Assembly (NCBI GenBank): GCA_035275265.1
Contig: DATENC010000028.1
Location: 105,625-169,624, forward strand
DNA: 64,000 nucleotides
Reading direction: 5' to 3'
Source: JACQAP01 sp035275265
GTDB lineage: Bacteria > Pseudomonadota > Gammaproteobacteria > Burkholderiales > JACQAP01
Positions 52,529 to 61,954 of the stretch are shown here, one piece after another. The notes beneath the pieces were generated by a model that saw only the letters and a program-made list of their open reading frames with translations, had not been told where the DNA came from and did no database searches. The translations under genes were made by a program, and so were the position numbers. Position 1 is the stretch's first letter, and each line of letters begins with the position of its first letter.

Positions 52529-53318
52529 ACAATGGTCGCGATACTGCCACGTAGTTAGCGTAGGCGTAGTTGTCCATCCAGGTTCGGTAGGTCCGCACTT
52601 GCAAACCACTTGGCAACAACCGGGCCACAACGAATCCCTTGGCTTCGAACAAGTCGAAGAAAACCTTCAGTGGAATACGCGAATCAAGGTTCGCACCCCC
52701 GTATTCGAACTGGACGAAATCGAGGAAGTCCGGCCTCAGAAAGTCGCCCAGGCCGGCCAGGGCCTTGAATTCCGCGCCCTCGACGTCAAGCTTCAGTAGA
52801 TGCACGTGCTCCACGCCGGCAGTGGAAAAATAGTTGTCGAGGCGGACCAATGCCACCGATTCGACCTGGTCCGCGCCTTCTCCGGTCAGATGAACATCTC
52901 GCTGGTATAGGGACGCTTGCGAGCCGGCGTTCCTCTGCAGGAACATGGTTGCCGGTCCCTCTCCGTCGGACAGCGCGCAGTTATTCAGGATCACATTGTC
53001 CTTGCCGGAATTGCGCGCACTGAGTTGCGAGAACGCGTACTGGATGGGTTCGAAAGCATGAACTTCTATCGGGACCCCTCGCGACGCCGCCGTCTCCAGC
53101 ACGGCCGCAACGTAATTGCCGAAATGCGCACCGCCATCAACAACCACGATTCCAGCCTCCGGCAAACCGGAGGCGTAGTGCGTCATCAAGTGCCGTATGA
53201 ACGCGGCCTCCCCATTGGTTCGCAGGTCGGTCTGGTCCCACCTGTCGACCCACCTCATGATCCGCAACGCAACGCCGCGCAGACGCCTCTCCAGGAAAGC
53301 TTCCCGGACAAAATTCAT
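52503..53318 (-). CDS. FkbM-family methyltransferase
   Basis: 271 aa from ATG 53318 (TGATG overlap with the preceding stop). VVVDGGAHFGNYVA is motif I, EVHAFEPIQ the acidic strand, and LLKLDVEGAEFKALAG the FkbM hallmark (LDVEGAE). These enzymes O-methylate sugars or polyketides. The longer upstream frame has no family match and is trimmed. Confidence 0.85.
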   Translation of the reverse strand: MNFVREAFLERRLRGVALRIMRWVDRWDQTDLRTNGEAAFIRHLMTHYASGLPEAGIVVVDGGAHFGNYVAAVLETAASRGVPIEVHAFEPIQYAFSQLSARNSGKDNVILNNCALSDGEGPATMFLQRNAGSQASLYQRDVHLTGEGADQVESVALVRLDNYFSTAGVEHVHLLKLDVEGAEFKALAGLGDFLRPDFLDFVQFEYGGANLDSRIPLKVFFDLFEAKGFVVARLLPSGLQVRTYRTWMDNYAYANYVAVSRPLYERLVNSD

Positions 53319-54109
53319 CAAGACGCCTTCCTCAAATGGAACATGCCTGTCCCGAAACCCATGGCCGGCTCGTATCGTTCGTACATCCTCATTCCGTATT
53401 GATAGCGCTCTTCCTCGATCGTGAACTCGTCGAAAAGCCGCAGCAGGTAGTCCCTGGTAAAGGCGCGGTGGGCATTGAAATACACGCGGCACTCGTCATC
53501 GACAGGCACGCTCATCAACAAATGCCCCCCGGGTTTCAGAACCCGCGCCAGTTCGCGAAATGCGCTCTCGGTTCCATAGGCATTGATGCCGTCACCATAC
53601 CTTCCAAGCCCGATGTGCTCGATAACACACAGTGAGGAAATCGAGTCCAACGACCCGTCTCCGAATGGCAGCTTCAATATCGAGCCTTCCTTGAAATTCA
53701 GGCCTTCGACCTCAAGCAGGATCGGCCGGATGTCGACCATCGTCACCGGAACGTGTTGGGCGATCACGCCCAGCGCCATCGCGGAAGACCCGACGTCCAC
53801 ATGGTGCGCAACCCCAAGCGCAAAAATTTTTCTGGCTGCCCATGTGTTCTGAAAGAAATAGACCGGTTCCACAGGCGTGGTCGATCGCTTGTCGCGCAGA
53901 TAGGGCAACAGAAACCGCAAAGTCGGAGAGTGTGCCGGGTCTCGTGCTTCACGAGCCAGACTGGAGTAGTCGCGAACGAACCACGAAAGAGCCCGGATCC
54001 AGTGGCCGATACGCAATCCGAAATCTCTGGGCAGGGCCAGCGCGATCTGCCGGAAAGCCAGTAACACGGGCATCTTGCGTACGAACGCTTTTAACCAATT
54101 CTCCGTCAT
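53318..54109 (-). CDS. SAM-dependent methyltransferase-like protein (DUF268 type)
   Basis: 263 aa. HVDVGSSAMALGVIAQ stands for the SAM loop, VDIRPI for the acidic strand; SLCVIEHIGLGRYGDGI and GGHLLMSVPV follow. The VDIRP and IEHIGLGRYGD strings are typical of the DUF268 family in surface-polysaccharide loci, whose activity is not established. It overlaps both neighbours, with another methyltransferase on each side. Confidence 0.7.
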   Translation of the reverse strand: MTENWLKAFVRKMPVLLAFRQIALALPRDFGLRIGHWIRALSWFVRDYSSLAREARDPAHSPTLRFLLPYLRDKRSTTPVEPVYFFQNTWAARKIFALGVAHHVDVGSSAMALGVIAQHVPVTMVDIRPILLEVEGLNFKEGSILKLPFGDGSLDSISSLCVIEHIGLGRYGDGINAYGTESAFRELARVLKPGGHLLMSVPVDDECRVYFNAHRAFTRDYLLRLFDEFTIEEERYQYGMRMYERYEPAMGFGTGMFHLRKAS

Positions 54110-54777
54110 TGCCCCTTACCACGCACGCCGCGCATGAAACGGGCAAATCGCCGCGCCAACCCGGATGCCGGCCGGGTGTGCTCGCGCCAATGCCGCGTGA
54201 TCTGTTGCTGCACCCAGGCCGCGACCACCCGCCGGGCCTCGACCGGCACGGACGCGATGACGTCGTCGAGTATGACCGTGTAGCGTGCCTTCTTCTGCAG
54301 CTCGCCCAGCACTTCGCCAATGGTCGGCCACTGGTCGGCATTGTGCGGCAGCGGTGGCGGAGACAGGAACAGGCGAGCATCGTCGATCAGTATGAAGTGC
54401 GCAGGTGCTGACTGGTTGATGTGATGGAGTTCCTGCAGCAAAGGGCATTCGCTGTTCTCACCATGGCTGCCCATTCCCATCCAGTGAGCATCCAGCCAGA
54501 ACAGGGCGTTTGAATGAATATCGTCGAGAATCCCGGGCAGCAGCTCTGCGCTGTTGCCATGGAGAAAACGTACGTTGTCCATCCTTCCATGCTCGTGAAC
54601 GGTTTTGTCGTAATTTGGCCTGTGTGCTTCGATCGTGTACACCCGTTCGAAATGCCGGCCCGCCCACACCGCGGTGGTGCCTTGGAAAGTGCCAGTTTCA
54701 ACGAACACGTCCAGACCAAATTGAGCGCGCAGCAGTTCGATGAACTGAGCAGGTGGGCCCATTGTCTTAGCGCCCAT
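54106..54777 (-). CDS. SAM-dependent methyltransferase-like protein
   Basis: 223 aa. VFVETGTFQGTTAVWAG is the SAM loop (E-T-G-x-x-x-G variant) and YTIEAHRPN the acidic strand. FWLDAHWMGMGSHGENSECP is a metal-site-like motif seen in TylF-like O-methyltransferases (LDxH). The C-terminus is very basic. ATG overlaps the flippase end by 11 bp. Confidence 0.7.
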   Translation of the reverse strand: MGAKTMGPPAQFIELLRAQFGLDVFVETGTFQGTTAVWAGRHFERVYTIEAHRPNYDKTVHEHGRMDNVRFLHGNSAELLPGILDDIHSNALFWLDAHWMGMGSHGENSECPLLQELHHINQSAPAHFILIDDARLFLSPPPLPHNADQWPTIGEVLGELQKKARYTVILDDVIASVPVEARRVVAAWVQQQITRHWREHTRPASGLARRFARFMRGVRGKGQ

Positions 54778-56077
54778 GCAGAGCCTTCACCCGCCATGGA
54801 GTACACAGCGCCTTGACGACCAGGAAAAAATTTCGGCGCGTCCTCACGAACAGCAGGTCCATCAGGACGATCGTACAGAAAAAAGATGCCGTAGACGCGA
54901 ATATGGCTCCTTTGGCGCCCCATGCAGGTATCAACAGCCAATTCAACAGGACGTTAAGCAATGCGCCGACCGCCGCGCCGACGAACGAAACCGCAAACAA
55001 CCGCTCAGTAGTGACGAACGTGGATTTTGCGATGCCTATGAATGCGAGCAGCAGCCGCACGGTAAGGAGTGACAGCAGCGGTGCGGAATCGGAATAATCA
55101 GCTCCGTAAAGAAGGTGGACAATAGTACCGGATAGCAGCGGCAGAACGAGTGCGAACGGCAGAAACAGGACGACGATCCACCGGTAAAGATTCAACAGTT
55201 GCTGCTCGTACTTCAACGGGTCAGATGCTCGGGAATTTGCCAGAACCGGCATCATTACGGCCTGTATGGCAAGCGGGATGAAAGTAAGACTCTCTACGAT
55301 GCGCAACGCGGCCGCATAGTGACCGAGTTCACCGGCCCCGGACATGTTGCCGAGCATGATCTGGTCGATCCTCGCCTGCACAGTGATCACAAGTCCGTAT
55401 GCCAGCACGAACTTTGATTCCCGGATGAAGGCAAGAGCTCTTTCCGCGGAGAAGCGCCATCGTGAAATCGCCGGCTTCTGCCAACAAAAGAAAACCAGCA
55501 GCGCGCCTGCGGCAATTGCGGCCTCCACGGCTACGGCAAACGCAAACCACAGCAGCGAGAGTCCGCAGATGATGAATACGACTCTGACCAGTGCACCTGC
55601 TATGAAGCCAAGATTTCGCGCGATGGCCGAGAAGCGCATCTGCAGCCGTGACTGAAACCAGAAGTCGAACACGTCGAAGGACACAAGCACGAGGCTGCTG
55701 GCGAGAACGCAAACCATCCCGAGTTCCACCATGTCGACCGGGCGCTGCACCAGCCACAGGCACCCGATCGCGGCCATCGCCGCGGCAAGTCCACAAACCA
55801 GTCGAACGACGAATGCGGTACCCAGGATCTCGCCGGCATTGGCGCCGGCCGCAGACAGATCCCTGACGGCGATCCTGTCGAGACCCGCCTGCGCGAACGG
55901 CATGAAGAAGGAGATGTAAGTGACGAAGTACGCCAGGCGCCCGAAATCCTGCGGCCCCAGAAAGCGAGCAACCCATACACCGATCCAAAGACCCACCAGC
56001 AACCGGAAAATCCGGTCGCCCGCCAACCACGCGATGTTGCTCATCAGACCACTAGGTCGATTTTCAGCAGATCGCAT
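54767..56077 (-). CDS. Wzx-type flippase (second copy, different subfamily)
   Basis: 436 aa from ATG 56077 (ATG 56044 is a good alternative). SNIAWLAGDRIFRLLVGLWIGVWVARFLGPQDFG is the usual entry helix (here summarised from residues about 13-46). About 12 membrane segments follow. It belongs to the same superfamily as the flippase at 12769 but is not obviously its duplicate. It would move undecaprenyl-PP-linked units across the membrane. Confidence 0.8.
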   Translation of the reverse strand: MRSAENRPSGLMSNIAWLAGDRIFRLLVGLWIGVWVARFLGPQDFGRLAYFVTYISFFMPFAQAGLDRIAVRDLSAAGANAGEILGTAFVVRLVCGLAAAMAAIGCLWLVQRPVDMVELGMVCVLASSLVLVSFDVFDFWFQSRLQMRFSAIARNLGFIAGALVRVVFIICGLSLLWFAFAVAVEAAIAAGALLVFFCWQKPAISRWRFSAERALAFIRESKFVLAYGLVITVQARIDQIMLGNMSGAGELGHYAAALRIVESLTFIPLAIQAVMMPVLANSRASDPLKYEQQLLNLYRWIVVLFLPFALVLPLLSGTIVHLLYGADYSDSAPLLSLLTVRLLLAFIGIAKSTFVTTERLFAVSFVGAAVGALLNVLLNWLLIPAWGAKGAIFASTASFFCTIVLMDLLFVRTRRNFFLVVKALCTPWRVKALHGR

Positions 56078-56223
56078 GTCTTGGAACCGCACTCGGTGCG
56101 GAGTCGTTCCCGGCGGATAGTCCCGACCAATTCCAAGATTTTCCGACCGGTCGCGGGCCGCCCGATGCCTCCGCTATGCCCTTGGCCGCAACACTTGGCC
56201 CGTCTACGGCAAGGATCGCGTAT

Positions 56224-57267
56224 CTACGCGGAGACGGTGCCACTTTGCTCAGGCGACGTACCCCGTAGTTTGGATTCCCATTTGTACGCGGTGGAACAGA
56301 TCAGATCCAGGTCGTCGTGCTTCGGCTTCCAGCCGAGCACATTCTTGATTCTCGATGATTCTGCGACCAGCTCGGGTGGGTCGCCTGCTCGGCGTGGCCC
56401 ATCCTCGATCGGAAGTTTGACTCCGGCGGCTTTCTGCACCGAACGCAACACCTGGCGCACGCTGAAGCCGCGCCCGTAGCCGCAGTTGAGCGTGTCCGAT
56501 ATCCCGCCCCCGTCCAGGTAAATGAGCGCGTCGAGATGCGCACGCGCCAGGTCTTCCACATGGATGTAGTCGCGTATGCAGGTGCCATCCGGTGTAGGGT
56601 AGTCAGTACCGAAAACGGTAATCTTCTCGCGCGTGCCGCATGCCGCTTCGCACGCAACTTTGATCAGGTGTGTTGCGGCGGGCGTGGCCTGTCCGAGCGT
56701 GCCGTCGAGGCTGGCGCCTGCGACGTTGAAATAGCGCAACGCCGCGTAGCGAAAACTCCCGTCCTTCACGGTGCCTTGCTGCCCGAAGCTGGTTGCAACG
56801 TCACGGAGCATCCATTCGGCTATGAGCTTGGTAGCGCCGTAGGGATTGATAGGCCGCTGCGGCACCGTCTCGGCAACCGGCTGGCGGTCGGGAATTCCGT
56901 AAACCGCGGCCGACGAGGAGAAGATGAATTTCTCCACCCCATTCTCGACGCAAGCCTCGATCAGGTTTCGGGAAGCGGTGACGTTGTTCCGGTAGTACTT
57001 GAGAGGATCGCTAACCGACTCGGGAACGACGATGCTGCCGGCGAAATGCACCACGGCCCCAACTGAATGCTCCTCGATAAGGACGCCGACCAGCGCCTGG
57101 TCGCCGGCGTCACCCGCCGCCACAACGGCACCCGGCGCCACTGCCCAGCGATGGCCAGTGGAGAAATTGTCCAGCACTACGACCCTGCGGCCTTCGGCAA
57201 TCAGCTGTCGGACGGTGTGGGAGCCGATGTAACCAGCGCCCCCGGTCACCAGCACGGAGTCACGCAT
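56224..57267 (-). CDS. galE: UDP-glucose 4-epimerase
   Basis: 347 aa from ATG 57267 (GTG 57273 with a GTGA overlap is also possible). TGGAGYIGSHT, LDNFSTGH, HFAGSIVVPES, SSSAAVYG and YGATK are diagnostic GalE features. It interconverts UDP-Glc and UDP-Gal (or the GlcNAc/GalNAc pair). The 146 bp to its left show no gene. Confidence 0.9.
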   Translation of the reverse strand: MRDSVLVTGGAGYIGSHTVRQLIAEGRRVVVLDNFSTGHRWAVAPGAVVAAGDAGDQALVGVLIEEHSVGAVVHFAGSIVVPESVSDPLKYYRNNVTASRNLIEACVENGVEKFIFSSSAAVYGIPDRQPVAETVPQRPINPYGATKLIAEWMLRDVATSFGQQGTVKDGSFRYAALRYFNVAGASLDGTLGQATPAATHLIKVACEAACGTREKITVFGTDYPTPDGTCIRDYIHVEDLARAHLDALIYLDGGGISDTLNCGYGRGFSVRQVLRSVQKAAGVKLPIEDGPRRAGDPPELVAESSRIKNVLGWKPKHDDLDLICSTAYKWESKLRGTSPEQSGTVSA

Positions 57268-57269
57268 GG

Positions 57270-58247
57270 TCACGCTGTTGCCACGGCATAGTGGCTCTTG
57301 AGGAAATCGGCATAGGCGAGCTTCAAGCCGTCTTCGAGGCGCGTCTTGTGTCTCCAACCCAGATCCGCCAGCAGTGAAGTATCCAACAGTTTTCGCGGCG
57401 TACCATCAGGCTTGGTTGCGTCGAACACGATTCTGCCGTCGAACCCGACAACCTTGGCAATGGCCTGTGCGAGTTCACGGATGGTGAGATCCTCACCAGA
57501 GCCGATGTTGACGAGCGGCGGACGGGATCGACTTTCGCACAATGTCCGGTAGCCTTCCTCGGGCATCCCGAGAAGATGCAGACAGGCGTCTGCCGCGTCT
57601 TCCGAATAGAGGAACTCCCGCTTCGGCGAACCCGTGCCCCATACGACCACTTCGGCCGCAGTCCTGGTTTTCGCTTCATGCATCTTGCGTATCAGAGCAG
57701 GAATAACGTGTGATTTCTCCAGGTCATAGTTGTCTCCCAGACCGTAGAGGTTGGTCGGCATGGCGGCGAGGTAACGGCAGCCGTACTCGCGGTTGTAGCT
57801 CCAGCACATTTCCACGCCGGCGATTTTAGCAATTGCATAGGCACGATTGGTTGCCTCGAGCGGCCCGGTAAGCAGGTATTCCTCCTTGATCGGTTGAGGG
57901 CAATCGCGCGGGTAAATGCACGATGAACCCAGGAACAGCAGGCGTTTGACTCCGCTGCGCCAGGCTTCGTGTAGGACGCTATTCTGGATCTCGAGGTTCT
58001 CGTGGAGGAACTCCGCGGGATAGGTTTCGTTGGCGACGATGCCGCCCACTCGCGCCGCCGCGAGTATCACGTGATCGGGCCGAGCGCGCTCGAAAAACCT
58101 GCGCACCGCCGCGTGGTCCGTGAGCTCGAGCTCCGCGTGGCTGAGCGTAAGCAGGTTGCGATAACCGGCGGCCTGATAACTCCGCATGATTGCGGAGCCC
58201 ACCAGACCTCGGTGTCCGGCAATGTATATCCGGTCGCTCGGCTGCAT
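57270..58247 (-). CDS. fcl: GDP-L-fucose synthase
   Basis: 325 aa. AGHRGLVGSAI, ILAAARVGGI, SSCIYPRDCPQPIKEEYLL and YAIAKIAG (catalytic Tyr/Lys) are the standard Fcl/WcaG string. It epimerises and reduces GDP-4-keto-6-deoxymannose. Four bases separate it from gmd. Confidence 0.95.
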   Translation of the reverse strand: MQPSDRIYIAGHRGLVGSAIMRSYQAAGYRNLLTLSHAELELTDHAAVRRFFERARPDHVILAAARVGGIVANETYPAEFLHENLEIQNSVLHEAWRSGVKRLLFLGSSCIYPRDCPQPIKEEYLLTGPLEATNRAYAIAKIAGVEMCWSYNREYGCRYLAAMPTNLYGLGDNYDLEKSHVIPALIRKMHEAKTRTAAEVVVWGTGSPKREFLYSEDAADACLHLLGMPEEGYRTLCESRSRPPLVNIGSGEDLTIRELAQAIAKVVGFDGRIVFDATKPDGTPRKLLDTSLLADLGWRHKTRLEDGLKLAYADFLKSHYAVATA

Positions 58248-58251
58248 ACGT

Positions 58252-59337
58252 TTATTCGTGGAAGTTGTACGGACGATGGCCGTGGCGCTTGACCAGCTCG
58301 TCGCGCTCCGCCGCCTTCAGGTCCTCGCTCGCCATTTCCTCGACCAGTTGTTCGAACGTGACCTTGGCGGTCCATCCCAGTTTGCTTTTCGCCTTCGATG
58401 GATCGCCCAGCAACGTTTCGACTTCGGCCGGACGGAAGTAGCGAGGATCGACCGCCACGCGGACGTGACCGGAGCCATCCACGGCTTTCTCCTCGAGACC
58501 TTTGCCCGACCACTTGAAGTGCATGCCAAGTTTTCGAGCGGCGAGATCGACAAAATCCCGCACACTGTGCTGGATGCCGGTGGCAATCACAAAATCCTCC
58601 GGCTGGGAATGCTGAAGGATCAGCCACTGGGCCTCGACGAAATCCCTCGCATGCCCCCAATCGCGCCTGGCGTCGAGATTGCCGAGAAAAAGGCAGTCCT
58701 GTAGTCCCAGCTTGATGCGGGCCAGTGCCCGCGTGATCTTGCGGGTTACGAAAGTCTCCCCACGGACGGGGCTCTCGTGATTGAAAAGTATGCCGTTGCA
58801 GGCGAACATTCCATAAGCTTCGCGGTAATTCACCGTGATCCAGTGGGCATATAGCTTGGCGACGCCGTAAGGAGAGCGGGGGTAGAACGGCGTGGTTTCC
58901 TTCTGCGGCGTTTCGCGGACCAGCCCATACATCTCCGATGTCGAAGCCTGGTAGAAGCGGCTTTTCTTTTCCAGTCCCAGTATGCGAATTGCTTCCAGCA
59001 CACGCAGCGCCCCGAGCGCGTCCGAATTTGCGGTGTACTCGGGTTCTTCGAAGGACACCGCCACGTGGCTTTGCGCCGCGAGGTTGTAGATTTCGTCCGG
59101 CTGAACCTGCTGGATAATCCTCACCAGGCTGCTGGAATCGGTCATGTCTCCGTAATGGAGAATGAAATTGCGATTGCTTACGTGCGGGTCCTGGTAAAGA
59201 TGATCTATGCGATCGGTATTGAACAAGGAGGTGTGGCGCTTGATGCCGTGCACCGTGTAACCCTTGGCAAGCAGAAACTCGGCGAGATATGCACCATCCT
59301 GGCCGGTAATGCCGGAAATCAATGCGACCTTACTCAT
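58252..59337 (-). CDS. gmd: GDP-mannose 4,6-dehydratase
   Basis: 361 aa. SGITGQDGAYLAEFLL is the Gmd-specific cofactor loop; STSEMYG and YGVAKLYAHW carry the active site. It makes GDP-4-keto-6-deoxymannose, the branch point to fucose (fcl), perosamine-type sugars (aminotransferase at 10131) and C-methylated forms. First gene of its minus-strand run, divergent from manC. Confidence 0.96.
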   Translation of the reverse strand: MSKVALISGITGQDGAYLAEFLLAKGYTVHGIKRHTSLFNTDRIDHLYQDPHVSNRNFILHYGDMTDSSSLVRIIQQVQPDEIYNLAAQSHVAVSFEEPEYTANSDALGALRVLEAIRILGLEKKSRFYQASTSEMYGLVRETPQKETTPFYPRSPYGVAKLYAHWITVNYREAYGMFACNGILFNHESPVRGETFVTRKITRALARIKLGLQDCLFLGNLDARRDWGHARDFVEAQWLILQHSQPEDFVIATGIQHSVRDFVDLAARKLGMHFKWSGKGLEEKAVDGSGHVRVAVDPRYFRPAEVETLLGDPSKAKSKLGWTAKVTFEQLVEEMASEDLKAAERDELVKRHGHRPYNFHE

Positions 59338-59525
59338 GATTCTTCGGCAGCGGACGGTTCTGTATACTCATGGAATCGCTCGGGGCCGTGTCGCAACGAC
59401 ACTATTGCGCACCGGCCGGGGAAACACGAACATGCTGTCGTGGTCAAGGTTGCGATTCTAAGCGATTTGCACGTCCCCGGAAAGAAAACCCCGAGGCAAC
59501 CAGCCCGCAATACATTGGAAATCAG
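59338..59525. promoter_or_regulatory. Divergent intergenic region between gmd and manC
   Basis: 188 bp that should hold promoters for both genes. TATACT at 59363-59368 on the plus strand (TATACA in reverse) is the only clear -10-like hexamer; no good -35 is paired with it. No JUMPstart/ops-like element was found by eye. Confidence 0.3.
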
Positions 59526-60941
59526 ATGATCTTCCCTGTCGTTCTCTGCGGCGGATCCGGTACGCGTCTGTGGCCGCTTTCGCGAACGCTGTTGCCCAAA
59601 CAGTTCCTGCCTCTGGTAACGCGCAAGACGATGCTGCAGGAAACGTTGATGCGCCTGGGCGGAATGGCCCGGTTGCAGGCGCCACTGGTAGTGTGCAGCA
59701 ATGACCATCGCTTCCTGGCTGCCGAGCAGTTGCGTGAGATCGGCGTGGCGTCGATGGCGCAAATTCTCGAGCCCGCAGGCCGCAACACCGCACCGGCTGT
59801 GGCGGTTGCCGCACTGTGCGTCGCTGCTGCGGACCCGCAGGGCGTGATGCTGGTCTTGCCGGCCGACCACCTGATTCGCGACGTCAGTGCGTTTCACGAG
59901 GCCGCCGGCAAGGCGGCAGCACTCGCGGCGGCGGGCCGCCTGGTGACCTTCGGCATCGTTGGCCGTGAACCGGAAACGGGCTATGGCTACATCGAGCGCG
60001 GCGACGCAATTTCCGGCACAAAAAACGCCTACCGCGTAGCACGATTCGTGGAAAAACCGGACGAAAAACATGCGCGCGAATTCATCGCCACGGGCCGCTT
60101 CTATTGGAACAGCGGCATGTTCGTTTTCACCGCGTCGCGCTACCTCGAGGAGCTCGGCAAGTACCGCCCCGATATCCTGAAGGCCGCGAAGCAGGCGTGG
60201 ACCGCGAGCACCCGCGACCTCGACTTTATCCGCCTCGACGACAAATCGTTTCTCGCTTCGCCTGCGGAGTCAATCGACTACGCCGTGATGGAGAACACCA
60301 AAGACGCGGCGGTCGTGGAAGCCGACATCGGTTGGAGTGATATCGGCTCCTGGACCGCGCTGTGGCAGGCGGGAAAGCCCGATCCGGCCGGCAACATCAC
60401 GCTCGGCGATGTTCACACCGACAATGTGCGCAACTGCTACGTACGGGCGGAGAGCCGCCTGGTGGCGGCCGTGGGCGTCCAGAACATGATCATCGTCGAG
60501 ACCGCCGACGCGGTGTTGGTCACCCACAAGGACTGCTCCCAGGATGTGAAAAAAGTTGTCGAATCGTTGAAATCCAAGCAGCGCGACGAATACCTGGTGC
60601 ACAAGCGCGTTTACCGGCCGTGGGGCTACTACGAAGGCCTGGATAACGGTGAGCGCTTCCAGGTCAAACGCATCATGGTCAAGCCCGGATCGAAGTTGTC
60701 CCTGCAGATGCACCATCATCGCGCCGAGCACTGGGTGGTAGTGTCGGGAACGGCGAAAGTGGTGCGCGGTGAAGAGACGCTGCTGCTTACCGAGAACGAG
60801 TCCACGTACATCCCGCTCGGAACCAGGCATCGTCTGGAGAACGTCGGTAAGGTACCGCTGCATCTCATCGAGGTTCAGTCGGGTAGCTACCTCGGCGAAG
60901 ACGATATCGTGCGCTTCGAGGACGACTACAAGCGATCGTGA
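59526..60941 (+). CDS. manC: Mannose-1-phosphate guanylyltransferase / mannose-6-P isomerase
   Basis: 471 aa from ATG 59526. CGGSGTRLWPLSR is the pyrophosphorylase signature; LPADH, GYIERG and FVEKPD follow. The C-terminal cupin half has RPWGYYEGLD and LSLQMHHHRAEHW (metal-binding His of the isomerase). It supplies GDP-mannose for gmd. A longer upstream frame crosses the intergenic region and is not supported. Confidence 0.94.
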   Translation: MIFPVVLCGGSGTRLWPLSRTLLPKQFLPLVTRKTMLQETLMRLGGMARLQAPLVVCSNDHRFLAAEQLREIGVASMAQILEPAGRNTAPAVAVAALCVAAADPQGVMLVLPADHLIRDVSAFHEAAGKAAALAAAGRLVTFGIVGREPETGYGYIERGDAISGTKNAYRVARFVEKPDEKHAREFIATGRFYWNSGMFVFTASRYLEELGKYRPDILKAAKQAWTASTRDLDFIRLDDKSFLASPAESIDYAVMENTKDAAVVEADIGWSDIGSWTALWQAGKPDPAGNITLGDVHTDNVRNCYVRAESRLVAAVGVQNMIIVETADAVLVTHKDCSQDVKKVVESLKSKQRDEYLVHKRVYRPWGYYEGLDNGERFQVKRIMVKPGSKLSLQMHHHRAEHWVVVSGTAKVVRGEETLLLTENESTYIPLGTRHRLENVGKVPLHLIEVQSGSYLGEDDIVRFEDDYKRS

Positions 60942-60973
60942 CAGCATGAACAGCCGTTCCAATCCTTGACCCG

Positions 60974-61954
60974 ATGAGCAGTGGCCGGCGCCCGCCAAGA
61001 ATTCTGCTGGTCAAGATGTCCTCGCTCGGCGACGTCATCCACAACCTTCCGGTTGCTTCCGACATTCGCCGCCATCGTCCCGACGCAACCATCGATTGGG
61101 TGGTCGAGGAACAATATACCCCGCTGGTAGCGATGCACGCGGGGGTTGATCGCGTAATTCCGATCGCTCTTCGCCGGTGGCGACGGTCGCCGCTCGCCAC
61201 GGCAACCTGGCGCGAGTTCAGTGCGTTTCGCAGAACCTTGCGCAGTCATGAATACGATACGATCGTCGAGACGCAGGGATTGCTGAAGAGTGCGCTCGTG
61301 GCAAAGCTGGGGCGCGGACCCATACACGGATTCGGGCGCGGCACCGCGCGCGAGCCGATCGCTTCGAGATTTTATGACGCGACCGTCGAGTTTCCGCCGG
61401 AGGCGCACAAGATTTTTCGCTACCGCTCGGTGGCGGGTCAGGCGCTCGGCTATGCGGTTGCCGCGGAAATCGACTATGGAATCGCGCCTCGAGTGGCGCC
61501 ACCTCAAATCGCTCACGGACGTTACTGCATCGCGTTCCATGGCACGGCGCGGGCGGCAAAATTGTGGCCGCATGCAAACTGGCATGAACTGGTCCGTCGC
61601 CTTGAAAAAGCAGGTTACGTCTGCATTCTGCCGTGGGGCAGTGCAGAAGAGCGCGCACGCAGCGAAAGAATCGCGACTGCAAGCCCTACCGCAATCATCC
61701 CGCCGCGGCTTGCTCTCGATGAAATGTCGGCCCTGATAGCGCAGGCCGGATTTGTCGTAGGTGTCGATACGGGGCTGATGCATCTTGCCGCGGCGTTGTC
61801 GCGCCCGGTAGTCGGCGTTTTCTGTGATTCGAATCCGGTCGACGCCTGCCCTATGGGCCCCGCTCCGACCGCCTATCGCGGCCACGTCGGCGCCCCACCG
61901 ACTGTCGCCGAGGTGGCAGAGGCGATCGGCGAGGTCGCCGGGATCTCGATCTGA
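60974..61954 (+). CDS. waaC: LPS heptosyltransferase I
   Basis: 326 aa. LLVKMSSLGDVIHNLPV opens the GT9 fold and FVVGVDTGLMHLAAAL is the donor-binding segment. It adds the first L,D-heptose to Kdo in the inner core. The last base overlaps the first of waaA. Not part of the O-antigen cassette; it marks the conserved edge of the locus. Confidence 0.93.
   Translation: MSSGRRPPRILLVKMSSLGDVIHNLPVASDIRRHRPDATIDWVVEEQYTPLVAMHAGVDRVIPIALRRWRRSPLATATWREFSAFRRTLRSHEYDTIVETQGLLKSALVAKLGRGPIHGFGRGTAREPIASRFYDATVEFPPEAHKIFRYRSVAGQALGYAVAAEIDYGIAPRVAPPQIAHGRYCIAFHGTARAAKLWPHANWHELVRRLEKAGYVCILPWGSAEERARSERIATASPTAIIPPRLALDEMSALIAQAGFVVGVDTGLMHLAAALSRPVVGVFCDSNPVDACPMGPAPTAYRGHVGAPPTVAEVAEAIGEVAGISI

Noticed and set aside
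59338..59525. JUMPstart/ops antitermination element
   Set aside because: No GGCGGTAG-like core was found by eye in this or other upstream regions.
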